NCBI RefSeq assembly: GCF_026127265.1
Contig: NZ_WWFG01000002.1
Coordinates: forward strand, 3,100,001 to 3,164,000
Source: Nostoc sp. KVJ3
GTDB lineage: Bacteria > Cyanobacteriota > Cyanobacteriia > Cyanobacteriales > Nostocaceae
Direction: 5' to 3'
Length of the DNA: 64,000 nt
Part shown: positions 53,766 through 62,794 of the stretch, one piece after another
Layout: each line of letters begins with the position of its first letter
Position numbering within the stretch: position 1 is the first letter of the stretch
Position numbers and translations under genes: made by a program
The notes under the pieces: generated by a model
What the model was told of the DNA's origin: nothing
The model's input: only the letters and a program-made list of their open reading frames with translations
Databases searched by the model: none

Positions 53766-54104
53766 ATGCATGTTCTCAAAAGATCCATCAAACCAGCACC
53801 TTATATATCATTTCTCCACATCTACAAAACTACTTGGGGGACGGCTGGGGATATTTGTTTAATCCGGGAATCTGTCGCGGAAGAAAGTACAGCGAAGTTT
53901 GTCGGGCATAAAATCCAAATAGTAGTTCCCAAAGGGTTGGAGCGCGATCGCATCGCCAACTGTCCCATAATCAAAGTTGCAGGTAATGTCGGCGACGGAC
54001 ATCCAAAAGAGCATCCCTTGGAATGGGAGGCTTATGAAGGTGTAAATACAGAACTAGCGGAAGCGGCTCTCAAACCTTGGGGCTTCAAGTTAATTGAGCT
54101 TTAA
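53766..54104 (+). CDS. Small hypothetical protein upstream of the HEAT-NACHT gene
   Basis: 112 aa, not recognised. MHVLKRSIKPAPYISFLHIY then GDICLIRESVAEEST, KIQIVVPKGLERDRIA and an acidic C-terminus rich in Glu. The composition is that of a normal soluble protein. It sits 60 bp before the HEAT-repeat/NACHT gene on the same strand, which suggests a shared transcript and perhaps a functional partner. Start: ATG at 53766 after AAGGATTACAGATA. Confidence 0.6.
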   Translation: MHVLKRSIKPAPYISFLHIYKTTWGTAGDICLIRESVAEESTAKFVGHKIQIVVPKGLERDRIANCPIIKVAGNVGDGHPKEHPLEWEAYEGVNTELAEAALKPWGFKLIEL

Positions 54105-54164
54105 TGTAGCGAGTTGATTCCGTTCAACTGCCAGGACGTAGCGCATTACCAATTGGCTTCAACC

Positions 54165-57100
54165 ATGCCTAAGCATCTACTTAAAAAGCGATCGCTCTTT
54201 TTCCTTTTTCCTATTATCCTGCTGTTGACACTCCTCCTCGCGCTGCCTTGGGTAAGCGCAAAAGAACCACCTAAGTCGAAGCCAGAGGCATGGCAGATTA
54301 ACGGTATCGTAGCTGCCCTTGATGATGGATATGACGGAGTAAAGAAACTCGCTTTTGAAAAATTCAATGAATATGATCTAAAAAATTTGAAATCGGTGGT
54401 TCAGAAACCAGAGGATATTGCTCAGAAAGTTTTCAAAATCCTCAAGGATAAAACCGTTGACTCCGATGTTCGTTCCAGTGCAGCATCGGCATTGGGAAAT
54501 CTGGGGGAGGCTGCCAAACCCTACGTCAAAGACATCCTCGACTTCCTCAAGGATAAAACTGTTGACAAAGATGTTCGTTCCAGTGCAGCTTATGCATTGG
54601 GAAATCTGGGGGAGGTTAATAAACCTTACGTCAAAGACATCTTCGACATCCTCAAGGATAAAACCGTTGACTCAGATGTTCGTTCCGGTGCAGCATTGGC
54701 ATTGGGAAATCTAGGGGAGGCTGCCAAACCCTACGTCAAAGACATCGCTGACATCCTCAAGGATAAAACCGTTGACTCAAATGTTCGTTCCCGTGCAGCA
54801 TCGGCATTGGGAAATCTGGGGGAGGCTGCCAAACCCTACGTCAAAGACATCCTCGACATCCTCAAGGATAAAACCGTTGACTCAAATGTTCGTTCCCGTG
54901 CAGCATCGGCATTAGGAAATCTGGGGGAGGTTAATAAACCTTACGTCAAAGACATCCTCGACTTCCTCAAGGATAAAACTGTTGACTCAAATGTTCGTTC
55001 CCGTGCAGCATCGGCATTGGGAAATCTGGGGGAGGCAGCCAAACCCTACGTCAAAGACATCCTCGACTTCCTCAAGGATAAAACTGTTGACTCAAATGTT
55101 CGTTCCCGCGCAGCATCGGCATTGGGAAATCTGGGGGAGGCAGCCAAACCCTACGTCAAAGACATCCTCGACTTCCTCAAGGATAAAACTGTTGACTCAA
55201 ATGTTCGTTCCCGTGCAGCATCGGTATTGGGAAATCTGGGGGAGGCAGCCAAACCCTACGTCAAAGACATCCTCGACTTCCTCAAGGATAAAACTGTTGA
55301 CTCAAATGTTCGTTCCCGTGCAGCATCGGTATTGGGAAATCTGGGGGAGGCAGCCAAACCCTACGTCAAAGACATCCTCGACATCCTCAAGGATAAAACC
55401 GTTGACTCAATTGTTCGTTCCCGTGCAGCATCAGCATTGGGAAATCTGGGGGAGGCAGTCAAACCCTACGTCAAAGACATCCTCGACATCCTCAAGGATA
55501 AAACCGTTGACTTAATTGTTCGTTACGGTGCAGCATCGGCATTGGGAAATCTGGGGGAGGCAGCCAAACCCTATGTCAAAGACATCCTCGACTTCCTCAA
55601 GGATAAAACTATTGACTCATTTGTTCGTTCCCCTGCAGCAGAGGCATTGGGAAAGATAGAACAACTCAACCTGAATAATATTGTTGTAATTCTAGATAGC
55701 ATCTATTACGCAGGTCAATCGGAATTTGAACAGTGGCGATTTTTAAGCTATTTCCTGGGTGGCGGCACTGATGAAATCAAAACACTGCTCACATGGCTGG
55801 GTTTTCCTAACCCTAAAACAATTCCTACTCAATTAAGCCACGATCGCGGTGATAAAACTCTCAAAATCTTTGCCCAAGCCTGGGAACCGAGTCGAGATTT
55901 GGCACGATTACGGGAAGACTTAGCAAAGCAAATTGCTGTAGTTGCGAGAAAAGTCTCTTGGCAACCACAAGATATTGTTATTTTAGAAACTCACTACAAC
56001 AACCTCAAAAACGCCGGATACAGCGAAGCTGATTCACTGCAATCAGTAATAGTTAACCTCAAGGGTTGGCAGTGGTTTTTCAACGCCAGAATGATGATTT
56101 TAATTCACGCTGCCTTTTGGCTAGCCCTGATTTTCGCTTATCCCAAATTTCCCCAAGTTCAAGCCATCTTCTTCTGGAACCCTTGGGTAAGGCGTATCTT
56201 AGGCATGGGCTACGTCGGCTTTCTCCTCGCTTGGATTCCCTTTTTCCGTCGCAAATTATTTGAACCCTTCAAGCCTTCCCTGTTAGCCGATGCCGGGTTA
56301 GATAATTTTAACCCCCAAACATACTTCCCAGAATCTCAGGTGAAAGTTCCCAGTGCCGAAAAACCCCAAGGAATTACCCAGGTGCTACCCAGCATCACCG
56401 GGCAAATTGTTCTAGAAGGTGATTCCGGGTTGGGTAAGTCGATGTTTCTGCGCCATCTGGTAAAAACCTCACCGCGCATTGTGGTTTATCTCCCAGCCCG
56501 CAAGTGCGACAAGGGGGTAATTGAAGCAATTCAAGCCAAGCTGCACGGACAAGCACAAGATGCTGATTTTCTCAAGAATTTAATTTACAGTGGTGCGTTA
56601 GATATCTGCATTGACGGACTCAACGAAGTCACAGCCGACACCAGGGCAAAAATTTGCCAGTTTGTCGAAAGCTATTTCCGGGGTAACATCATCATGACCA
56701 CCCAGCCCCTAGAGTGGACACCACCTTCAACTGCCAAGATATATAAATTACAGCCCCTTGAACAAGCCCAAATTCAGCAATTTTTGCTTTCCCGTCAGCC
56801 GCGACTCCCCAAAGATGCGAAAGTACAAGGTGATGATTACAAACAAGCTTGCAATAATTACTTAGCTCAAGCCCTCAGCAACCAGCAATCATCTGAGGAA
56901 TTAGCTGCTAATCAAAGGGTTCTCTCTAACCCAATGGATTTAACTGTTGTGGCGTTAATGATTTCTCAAAGCGAGTACCCCGATTTGTTTCACCTGCAAG
57001 AACAGCAATATAATTTGATAGCGGCCGAATACCTGCAAGAGTGGAACCAGGAATTTCCCTTAAAAAAATTCTCCGATGCTGTTTATCAAATGCGGCTGAA

Positions 57101-57476
57101 CGATGAACAAGCGCTACCTGCGGATGATTTTTACCAGGTAGTCCAGTCTTTAGAAGATGAGAAATATAAAATGGTGGTCAGCCGTCAGTGGCAAAACGAA
57201 TCAGGTGCAGCTAAGAGAGAATGGTATTTCCGCCATGACAAAATTATGGATTTCTTTTTAGTGCAGAACTTTCTCGGCGAGAGTGATGAAGCGAAAAATC
57301 GGCTGATTGACCACATGGGCGACTCCCGTTTTCGGGGTGTGTACTTTTTGCTAGTTAATTTACTGCCATTAGATGCTGCAAAAGAACTGAAGGAAAAGTT
57401 AGTTCAATACGCCGCCGATACTAAAGACCATACTGTGAGTGATACCTTTGTGCAACTGTTGCGGCCAAGGGCGTGA
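54165..57476 (+). CDS. HEAT-repeat / NACHT-like NTPase membrane protein
   Basis: 1103 aa from ATG at 54165; a TTG at 54114 in frame is less likely. Signal-anchor helix (about 10-32), a stretch of twelve HEAT-like repeats of 35 residues (about 90-506), a helical linker, two hydrophobic segments (about 640-700) and then an NTPase with Walker A LEGDSGLGKSM (about 765) and Walker B LDICIDGLNEV, followed by a helical C-terminus. The NTPase resembles the NACHT/STAND class, which uses its nucleotide switch in signalling or immunity. Repeats before rather than after the NTPase are unusual. The target is unknown. Confidence 0.82.
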   Translation: MPKHLLKKRSLFFLFPIILLLTLLLALPWVSAKEPPKSKPEAWQINGIVAALDDGYDGVKKLAFEKFNEYDLKNLKSVVQKPEDIAQKVFKILKDKTVDSDVRSSAASALGNLGEAAKPYVKDILDFLKDKTVDKDVRSSAAYALGNLGEVNKPYVKDIFDILKDKTVDSDVRSGAALALGNLGEAAKPYVKDIADILKDKTVDSNVRSRAASALGNLGEAAKPYVKDILDILKDKTVDSNVRSRAASALGNLGEVNKPYVKDILDFLKDKTVDSNVRSRAASALGNLGEAAKPYVKDILDFLKDKTVDSNVRSRAASALGNLGEAAKPYVKDILDFLKDKTVDSNVRSRAASVLGNLGEAAKPYVKDILDFLKDKTVDSNVRSRAASVLGNLGEAAKPYVKDILDILKDKTVDSIVRSRAASALGNLGEAVKPYVKDILDILKDKTVDLIVRYGAASALGNLGEAAKPYVKDILDFLKDKTIDSFVRSPAAEALGKIEQLNLNNIVVILDSIYYAGQSEFEQWRFLSYFLGGGTDEIKTLLTWLGFPNPKTIPTQLSHDRGDKTLKIFAQAWEPSRDLARLREDLAKQIAVVARKVSWQPQDIVILETHYNNLKNAGYSEADSLQSVIVNLKGWQWFFNARMMILIHAAFWLALIFAYPKFPQVQAIFFWNPWVRRILGMGYVGFLLAWIPFFRRKLFEPFKPSLLADAGLDNFNPQTYFPESQVKVPSAEKPQGITQVLPSITGQIVLEGDSGLGKSMFLRHLVKTSPRIVVYLPARKCDKGVIEAIQAKLHGQAQDADFLKNLIYSGALDICIDGLNEVTADTRAKICQFVESYFRGNIIMTTQPLEWTPPSTAKIYKLQPLEQAQIQQFLLSRQPRLPKDAKVQGDDYKQACNNYLAQALSNQQSSEELAANQRVLSNPMDLTVVALMISQSEYPDLFHLQEQQYNLIAAEYLQEWNQEFPLKKFSDAVYQMRLNDEQALPADDFYQVVQSLEDEKYKMVVSRQWQNESGAAKREWYFRHDKIMDFFLVQNFLGESDEAKNRLIDHMGDSRFRGVYFLLVNLLPLDAAKELKEKLVQYAADTKDHTVSDTFVQLLRPRA
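54432..55682 (+). repeat. Twelve tandem 105-bp coding repeats
   Basis: Eleven units of exactly 105 bp and one shorter, diverged last unit encode LKDKTVDSNVRSRAASALGN followed by LGEAAKPYVKDI. Neighbouring units (6 to 9) are almost identical at nucleotide level, including silent positions, so copy number has changed recently by unequal recombination or slippage. Confidence 0.9.
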
Positions 57477-57580
57477 TATTAATTCGTAATTCGTAATTAA
57501 GAAGATGTTTTATTCCATTTCAAACAGGATTTGTCAAGACGGTAAGAGTACTCCAAGTAAAAAAATGCTCAATTGTCATT

Positions 57581-57631
57581 GCGAGCGAAGCGAAGCAATC
57601 GCAGCCCTTGGGATTGCTTCGCTTCGCTCGC
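57581..57631. repeat. 20-bp perfect palindrome before dnaE (convergent gap)
   Basis: GCGAGCGAAGCGAAGCAATC and its exact reverse complement are separated by 11 nt between the HEAT-NACHT gene and the dnaE gene end. It could act as terminator for both, although no T-tract follows; it also looks like a dispersed palindromic repeat. Confidence 0.65.
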
Positions 57632-57651
57632 AACGACGGGTTTTGGATCAT

Positions 57652-60291
57652 TTATTTTTTGGAACACTCTAAACCCTCAACCTGCATCAAATCCAATTCT
57701 CGCTCAAATATTTCATCAATTGGCAACATTTGACCATCAACAGTCATAAATTTATGATCTTTTGTTGCTCGAATTATTGAACCATCTTCCAAACAATACT
57801 CAAACACCTCTTGTTGTCCGCGATCGTGCCACTGTGCCACAGGTTGCGTGTAAATATTACCATTATTATCAACACTGTACACAGTACATTCAATCCGTTT
57901 TTCGACAATTTCCCCAATGGGCAACAATCCATATTCTACTGTCAATATTTCCGTGTCATAGCTTAAACAATATTCAGCAAACTTCAACATTTGCTCAAAT
58001 AATTCATCTGCAACTTTTTTCTGAACGCCATTTTTCGCTGCACCATCCACAAATTTCTCTCGCTGCTTTTGCATCTCCGAAACTTTCTTTTTACCCATCG
58101 CCCGCCGCAGCAAGTCAGCTTGTCCTAATGAATATCCAGCCATATCCTGAGCAATTTTCATAATTTGCTCTTGATAGACCATAATTCCATAGGTTTCGTC
58201 TAATATTGGTTCTAAAATAGTGTGTTGATAATCAATATTTTCTCGACCATGTTTGCGGTTAATAAACTTAGGAATCAGCCCCGCATCTAATGGCCCAGGT
58301 CGATAAAGTGCCAAAATAGAAGAAATATCTTCTATATTAGAAGGCTTCAAATCTCGCACTATCTGACGCATTCCAGAAGATTCTAATTGAAATACCCCTT
58401 CTAACTCACCTGCTTCTAATAATTCATAAGTTTTTTGTACATCTTTCGGTAAACTGCTATGCTCACCTTTAGCTAATATCTTCTGGGCTTTTCTTTCCTG
58501 GCGCGGAATTTCATCAGGATCAACCCGATATCCTCTAGTTTCTTGAATCAAATCAACGGTCTTTTGAATCAGTGTCAGATTCCGCAAACCCAGAAAATCC
58601 ATTTTCAATAAACCCATTGATTCCAAGTCTTCCATGAAATATTGGGTAATCACAGAACCGTCATTATTTTTCTGTAACGGCACAATTTCATCTAGTGGTT
58701 CATCTGAAATTACCACCCCGGCTGCATGAACACCAAAGGTTTTGTTAGTTCCTTCAATTCGCATCGCCATATCAAGCCAATGCCGAACATGGGGTTCTTT
58801 ATCATATTTTTCTTTAAACTCTGGTTCTGGGGTTTCATTAGAAATCATCACCTTGAGTTTTGTTGGCTTCCCTCGCACCACAGGAATTAATTTCGCCATT
58901 TTGTCAGCTTCTCCGTAGGGAATATTTAATACTCTGGCGACATCTTTCAAAACTGCTTTAGAAGTTAGGCGGTTAAAAGTAATAATTTGTGCAACTCTAT
59001 CTGCACCATATTTTTCAGTTACATAATCAATAACTTTATCCCGTTGTTCAATACAGAAATCTGTATCAATATCAGGCATAGATTTCCGTTCTGGGTTCAA
59101 AAAACGTTCAAATAGTAACCCATGATGCACAGGGTCAATATTAGTAATTCGCATCGCATAAGCAACTAATGAACCAGCCGCCGAACCACGACCAGGCCCA
59201 ACAGGAATATTATTATCTCTAGCAAATTTGATGTAATCCCATACAACTAAAAAGTATTTGGAAAAACCCATTTGCTGAATCATTTTTAGTTCATATTCCA
59301 ATCTTTCTTTATAGACGGAATCGACTTCTTGGCGAGATTTGCGATTTAATCGTTCTAAAAGTCCACTCCATGCAACATCTTCAGCGTAAGTGTCAGCCGT
59401 ATGACCAGAGGGAATGGGGGGTGTAGGAATTTGAGGCTCACCCATGATATGGTAAGGCTCGACTTTATCAGCGACTTCTTCTGTAGTTGCGATCGCTTCG
59501 GCAATGACATCATCCGGTAAATGGTCACGAAATAGCTGCCGCATCTCTTCACCAGATTTGAGATACTCTGTACCGCTATAACGCATCCGCTTATCTTCAA
59601 TAATTAGCTTGCCAGTTTGAATACATAGCAACGCGTCATGAGCTTCAACGTCAAAACAAGAAATAAAATGCGAGTCATTAGTAGCAATAATTTTAATGCC
59701 TAGTTCCCTAGCAATTTTCACTATTTCTACATTCACAATCCGGTCTTCTTGGGAACCGTGGTCTTGAATTTCTAGATAATAATCATCACCAAATACATCT
59801 TTATACCACTGAGCAACTTTCCGGGCTGCATCTGGTCTACCACTGAGAATTGCTTGGGGGACTTCTCCACCTAAACAAGCGCTGGTTACAATTAAGCCTT
59901 CATGATATTGTTTGAGTAAATCTTTATTAATACAAGGGCGAGAAAAAATTCCTTTACCTTGAACACCTTTGAGGTGAGAAATCGTGGTTAATTTAACTAA
60001 ATGTTTGTAACCTTTAGTATTTTTGGCTAAAACGACCTGATGATATTTGGGGCGGCGTTCTTGTTTTTCGATATCGCCGTTAATTACATACATTTCATTG
60101 CCGATAATCGGCTTAATATTTTGACTACGGCAGATTTTGATCAGTTCAACGGCTCCATACATGACACCATGATCGGTAAGGGCGATCGCTTTCATCCCCA
60201 ATGCGATCGCTTGATCCACCAACTCTGGTAGCTGACTTGCCCCATCAAGTAGACTGTAGTCACTGTGAATATGTAAAGGCACAAAGGACAT
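57652..60291 (-). CDS. dnaE: DNA polymerase III alpha subunit, N-terminal part with split intein
   Basis: 879 aa from ATG at 60291 (MSFVPLHIHSDYSLLDGASQ); earlier in-frame codons lack support. PHP domain at the N-terminus (HIHSDYSLLDG), then the polymerase region with GPGRGSAAGSLVAY and MPDIDTDF catalytic aspartates. The extein is 774 aa and ends KFAEY, followed by a 105-aa DnaE-N split-intein half. The remaining catalytic part and the intein C-half must be encoded by a separate gene elsewhere, as in other cyanobacteria; trans-splicing then makes the full polymerase. Confidence 0.97.
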   Translation of the reverse strand: MSFVPLHIHSDYSLLDGASQLPELVDQAIALGMKAIALTDHGVMYGAVELIKICRSQNIKPIIGNEMYVINGDIEKQERRPKYHQVVLAKNTKGYKHLVKLTTISHLKGVQGKGIFSRPCINKDLLKQYHEGLIVTSACLGGEVPQAILSGRPDAARKVAQWYKDVFGDDYYLEIQDHGSQEDRIVNVEIVKIARELGIKIIATNDSHFISCFDVEAHDALLCIQTGKLIIEDKRMRYSGTEYLKSGEEMRQLFRDHLPDDVIAEAIATTEEVADKVEPYHIMGEPQIPTPPIPSGHTADTYAEDVAWSGLLERLNRKSRQEVDSVYKERLEYELKMIQQMGFSKYFLVVWDYIKFARDNNIPVGPGRGSAAGSLVAYAMRITNIDPVHHGLLFERFLNPERKSMPDIDTDFCIEQRDKVIDYVTEKYGADRVAQIITFNRLTSKAVLKDVARVLNIPYGEADKMAKLIPVVRGKPTKLKVMISNETPEPEFKEKYDKEPHVRHWLDMAMRIEGTNKTFGVHAAGVVISDEPLDEIVPLQKNNDGSVITQYFMEDLESMGLLKMDFLGLRNLTLIQKTVDLIQETRGYRVDPDEIPRQERKAQKILAKGEHSSLPKDVQKTYELLEAGELEGVFQLESSGMRQIVRDLKPSNIEDISSILALYRPGPLDAGLIPKFINRKHGRENIDYQHTILEPILDETYGIMVYQEQIMKIAQDMAGYSLGQADLLRRAMGKKKVSEMQKQREKFVDGAAKNGVQKKVADELFEQMLKFAEYCLSYDTEILTVEYGLLPIGEIVEKRIECTVYSVDNNGNIYTQPVAQWHDRGQQEVFEYCLEDGSIIRATKDHKFMTVDGQMLPIDEIFERELDLMQVEGLECSKK
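57655..57969 (-). other. DnaE split intein, N-terminal fragment
   Basis: 105 residues beginning with the nucleophile Cys1 (CLSYDTEILTVEYGLLPIGE) and containing block B ATKDH and the end FERELDLMQVEGLECSKK. It is very similar to the Nostoc punctiforme DnaE-N intein as I remember it, differing for example in Asp5 for Glu, Glu20 for Lys, Gln52 for Glu and a changed, longer C-terminal tail. Confidence 0.95.
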
Positions 60292-60484
60292 AAGCATCTC
60301 CAACCACAAGTCAAGATATCTCTAGGGGCCTACCTTGTGGTATACCCTTTCAAGCCGGATTTTGCAAAGCAACGGAATATTAGATTAACAGTTTTTACCT
60401 ACAATTAAAGCTGTTCTTTTTCCGAAATTATCACTATCATCAGTGTTGTTTTAATAGTTACAGCAGTTAATCAGCATCTAACTA

Positions 60485-61777
60485 ATGAGTCAAGCAGAGA
60501 GAACTACTTCGCCTGAAACCAAAGCTGGCCCTTGGTGGCAGCGTATCCCTCTCACATTACAAATTCTCATCGCCCTTATAGCCGCAGTCAGCGTCGGAAT
60601 TGCCCTTGGTGCGGGTAATCCCAATCCCACCAATGCCACTTTAATTAACAATTTAGCAATTCCGGCTGATTTAGTGTTAAAGGCTCTCCGCGCCCTAGCT
60701 ACCCCTCTGATTCTGGTAGCGGTTCTGCACACCTTAATGACTACTAACATCCCTGGTACAGCCGGGCGGCGGCTAGCAGTGCTACTTTTAACTAACACAA
60801 CCGTAGCTATTTTAGTAGGACTTTTGGTAGCAAATGTGCTGCGTCCAGGGACTTGGGGCAAAGTAACCACCTCAACAACCACACAAATAACTGCTCAGAG
60901 TATTGACCCCTGGGGAATACTCAAAGATGCTGTCCCCGAAGCTGTTCTCAAGCCATTAGTTGATAATAATGTCATTCAACTAATTGTGATTGCCCTAAGT
61001 TTTGGCATCGTTTTGCGAGGATTAAAATCTGAACAAATTGCCCAAGGCAAAAACGGATACCAGCCAATAGAGGATGTGATCGGAATTTTATTTGAAGCGG
61101 TAGTCCGCATCCTCAATTGGGTAATTGTCTTAGTGCCTTTTGCCGTTTTTGGAATTGTTGCTAAAACCGTTGCTATGCAAGGATTTACACCATTTAAATC
61201 CTTGGGTGCATTTATCGTGTCCGTCCTGTTAGCGCTGGCATTGCAAGCGTGCTATTACCTCACCAGAGTTAAATTTGGTTCTTGGGTAGACCCTTTAAAA
61301 TTCCTCGCGGGCGGTTCTGATGCCTTTTTGACAGCTTTCTCAACTTCTTCTTCTGCCGCAGCAATGCCCGTAACCTTTGAGGTTTTGCAAACAAAAGTCG
61401 GTTTAAGGGAATCTTCTGCTGCTTTGGGGGCATTAGTCGGGGCTAATTTCAATAATGATGGCACTGCCCTTTATGAAGCAATGTCTGCGTTGTTTATTTC
61501 CCAACTAATTGGACAACATTTAAATCTGGGACAACAATTAATTGTCATCCTGACCTCGATTTTTGCCTCTGTAGGTGCGGCGAATATTCCTAATGCGGGA
61601 CTGGTGACAATGACACTGGTGTTCACTTCTGTAGGCTTACCCACCCAGTACATCGCTTTGCTAGTTACTGTAGACTGGTTTTTGGATCGCTGCCGTACCG
61701 CAATTAATGTTATGGGAGATATGACAGTCAGTACTTTACTTGACGGCAAAAAGCCTCGTTCTGTAGACGAGGCTTAG
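60485..61777 (+). CDS. Dicarboxylate/amino acid:cation symporter (DAACS family)
   Basis: 430 aa with about eight transmembrane helices. The re-entrant loop motif AFSTSSSAAAMPVTFE, a second loop NNDGTALYEAMSA in place of the usual NMDGT, and SVGAANIPNAGLVTMTLV are typical of GltP/DctA-type carriers for glutamate, aspartate or C4-dicarboxylates driven by Na+ or H+. The change Met to Asn in NMDGT affects the cation-binding loop and may alter coupling. The last codons form part of a terminator hairpin. Confidence 0.92.
   Translation: MSQAERTTSPETKAGPWWQRIPLTLQILIALIAAVSVGIALGAGNPNPTNATLINNLAIPADLVLKALRALATPLILVAVLHTLMTTNIPGTAGRRLAVLLLTNTTVAILVGLLVANVLRPGTWGKVTTSTTTQITAQSIDPWGILKDAVPEAVLKPLVDNNVIQLIVIALSFGIVLRGLKSEQIAQGKNGYQPIEDVIGILFEAVVRILNWVIVLVPFAVFGIVAKTVAMQGFTPFKSLGAFIVSVLLALALQACYYLTRVKFGSWVDPLKFLAGGSDAFLTAFSTSSSAAAMPVTFEVLQTKVGLRESSAALGALVGANFNNDGTALYEAMSALFISQLIGQHLNLGQQLIVILTSIFASVGAANIPNAGLVTMTLVFTSVGLPTQYIALLVTVDWFLDRCRTAINVMGDMTVSTLLDGKKPRSVDEA
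61751..61775 (+). terminator. Hairpin overlapping the symporter stop codon
   Basis: AAGCCTCG, a TTCTGTAGA loop and CGAGGCTT, an 8-bp perfect stem whose right arm includes the first base of TAG. There is only a short T-run afterwards (TTTGACGGCTTTT), so termination may be partial. Confidence 0.5.
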
Positions 61778-61845
61778 TTTGACGGCTTTTCAGGTAGCTA
61801 AGAGATATCTGGTGAAATTAAATATGTGTTATCTAGAATCCTTGT

Positions 61846-61874
61846 GTAGAGACGTAGCAGTGCTACGTCTCTAC
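61846..61874. repeat. Palindromic repeat GTAGAGACGTAGCA
   Basis: A perfect 14-bp inverted repeat (GTAGAGACGTAGCA / TGCTACGTCTCTAC) around a single G, followed by ATTCTTTTTTCACC. Its relative is at 94-122. The T-run after the right arm could make it a terminator for the symporter gene. Confidence 0.65.
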
Positions 61875-61894
61875 ATTCTTTTTTCACCAAACGT

Positions 61895-62074
61895 TTAATG
61901 CTGTTGAGGCCCTTTGGCATCACATTCTTTAGTCCAGCAGCGCTCTAGAAGTCGCAGATGCCAGAGGAATGCAAAGCGTTGGGGATTCAGTACTAATTTA
62001 GTATCGTGACTAAATAAAGGCTGGTTCAGATACTGCCAAAGGGGAAATTTAATTTTGGTGTGTTTTGGAGTCAT
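61895..62074 (-). CDS. 59-aa conserved-looking small protein
   Basis: ORF from ATG at 62074 to TAA at 61895. MTPKHTKIKFPLWQYLNQPL then FSHDTKLVLNPQRFAFLWHL and a C-terminal CWTKEC/PQQH end. It is hydrophilic to amphipathic with many aromatics and three Trp, unlike chance ORFs. I do not recognise its family. It stands alone between the symporter and an empty stretch. Confidence 0.5.
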   Translation of the reverse strand: MTPKHTKIKFPLWQYLNQPLFSHDTKLVLNPQRFAFLWHLRLLERCWTKECDAKGPQQH

Positions 62075-62794
62075 AAGAACAACAAATATTATAAAAGTTG
62101 AGTGGCCATAGTTGGCATTTTGTCTAGCAATTGCCTGATAGTGTTTTTCTAGTTAAAGACTACACTGCGGTTTTACAATTGTCCTGGTGAAAATTGCGGA
62201 ATTTCATCAAGTGGATTGATGTTGTTTCCGCTTTAATACTGAAATTGCACACACCATTTTTCCGATTACATAAAATTTCGCATTTTTACGTCAGTAGGTG
62301 GGTGTGAAAATTTATAACTATGTCATTGCAAACGGAGCGTAAAGCCTTCGGCATAGCTTCGCTTAACGCGGTAGCGTCTTGTAGAGATAGCGAAGTGAAG
62401 CATAAGTCCTTCGGATACGCTTCGCGAACGCACGAGTTTAGGCAATTTTATATTTCGTTACATAGTTAGGTTTATTTGAGCCATCCTAATTGCACCCAAT
62501 TGAGAACCGCTATAATCAGTCCTTCGTCCTGACGGCGATTTATCGCGGACTTGGGATCTATTATTTTCATCAAATAACCTTAACCGAACCGTATTGAAAG
62601 CGATCGCTCTTTTGACCTTTTTTTAATTAAAAATTAAAAGTTAAAAGTTAAAAGTTAAAAATTAAGAAGAATAATAATTTTTAATTAATTAATTTTGGGT
62701 ACAAGCCCCCACTGATTGCAATTTTTAATTAATAATTTTTAATTTTTAATTGGAGCGAAGCGACTTGACCTCTGCATTCTAATCAGGATTTCAA
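62075..62794. other. Repeat-rich intergenic region
   Basis: About 720 bp without a gene. It has several Nostoc-type palindromic patches (CCTTCGGCATAGCTTCGCTT near 62346 and CCTTCGGATACGCTTCGCG near 62409), TTAAAAG heptamers (62628-62665), and an AT-rich TTTTTAATTAAT cluster around 62680-62750. Confidence 0.5.

Noticed and set aside
54418..55515. Second-frame ORFs within the HEAT repeats (54418-54714, 54982-55515)
   Set aside because: They result from the 105-bp repeat being open in another frame; the encoded HWEIWGR repeats have no independent support.
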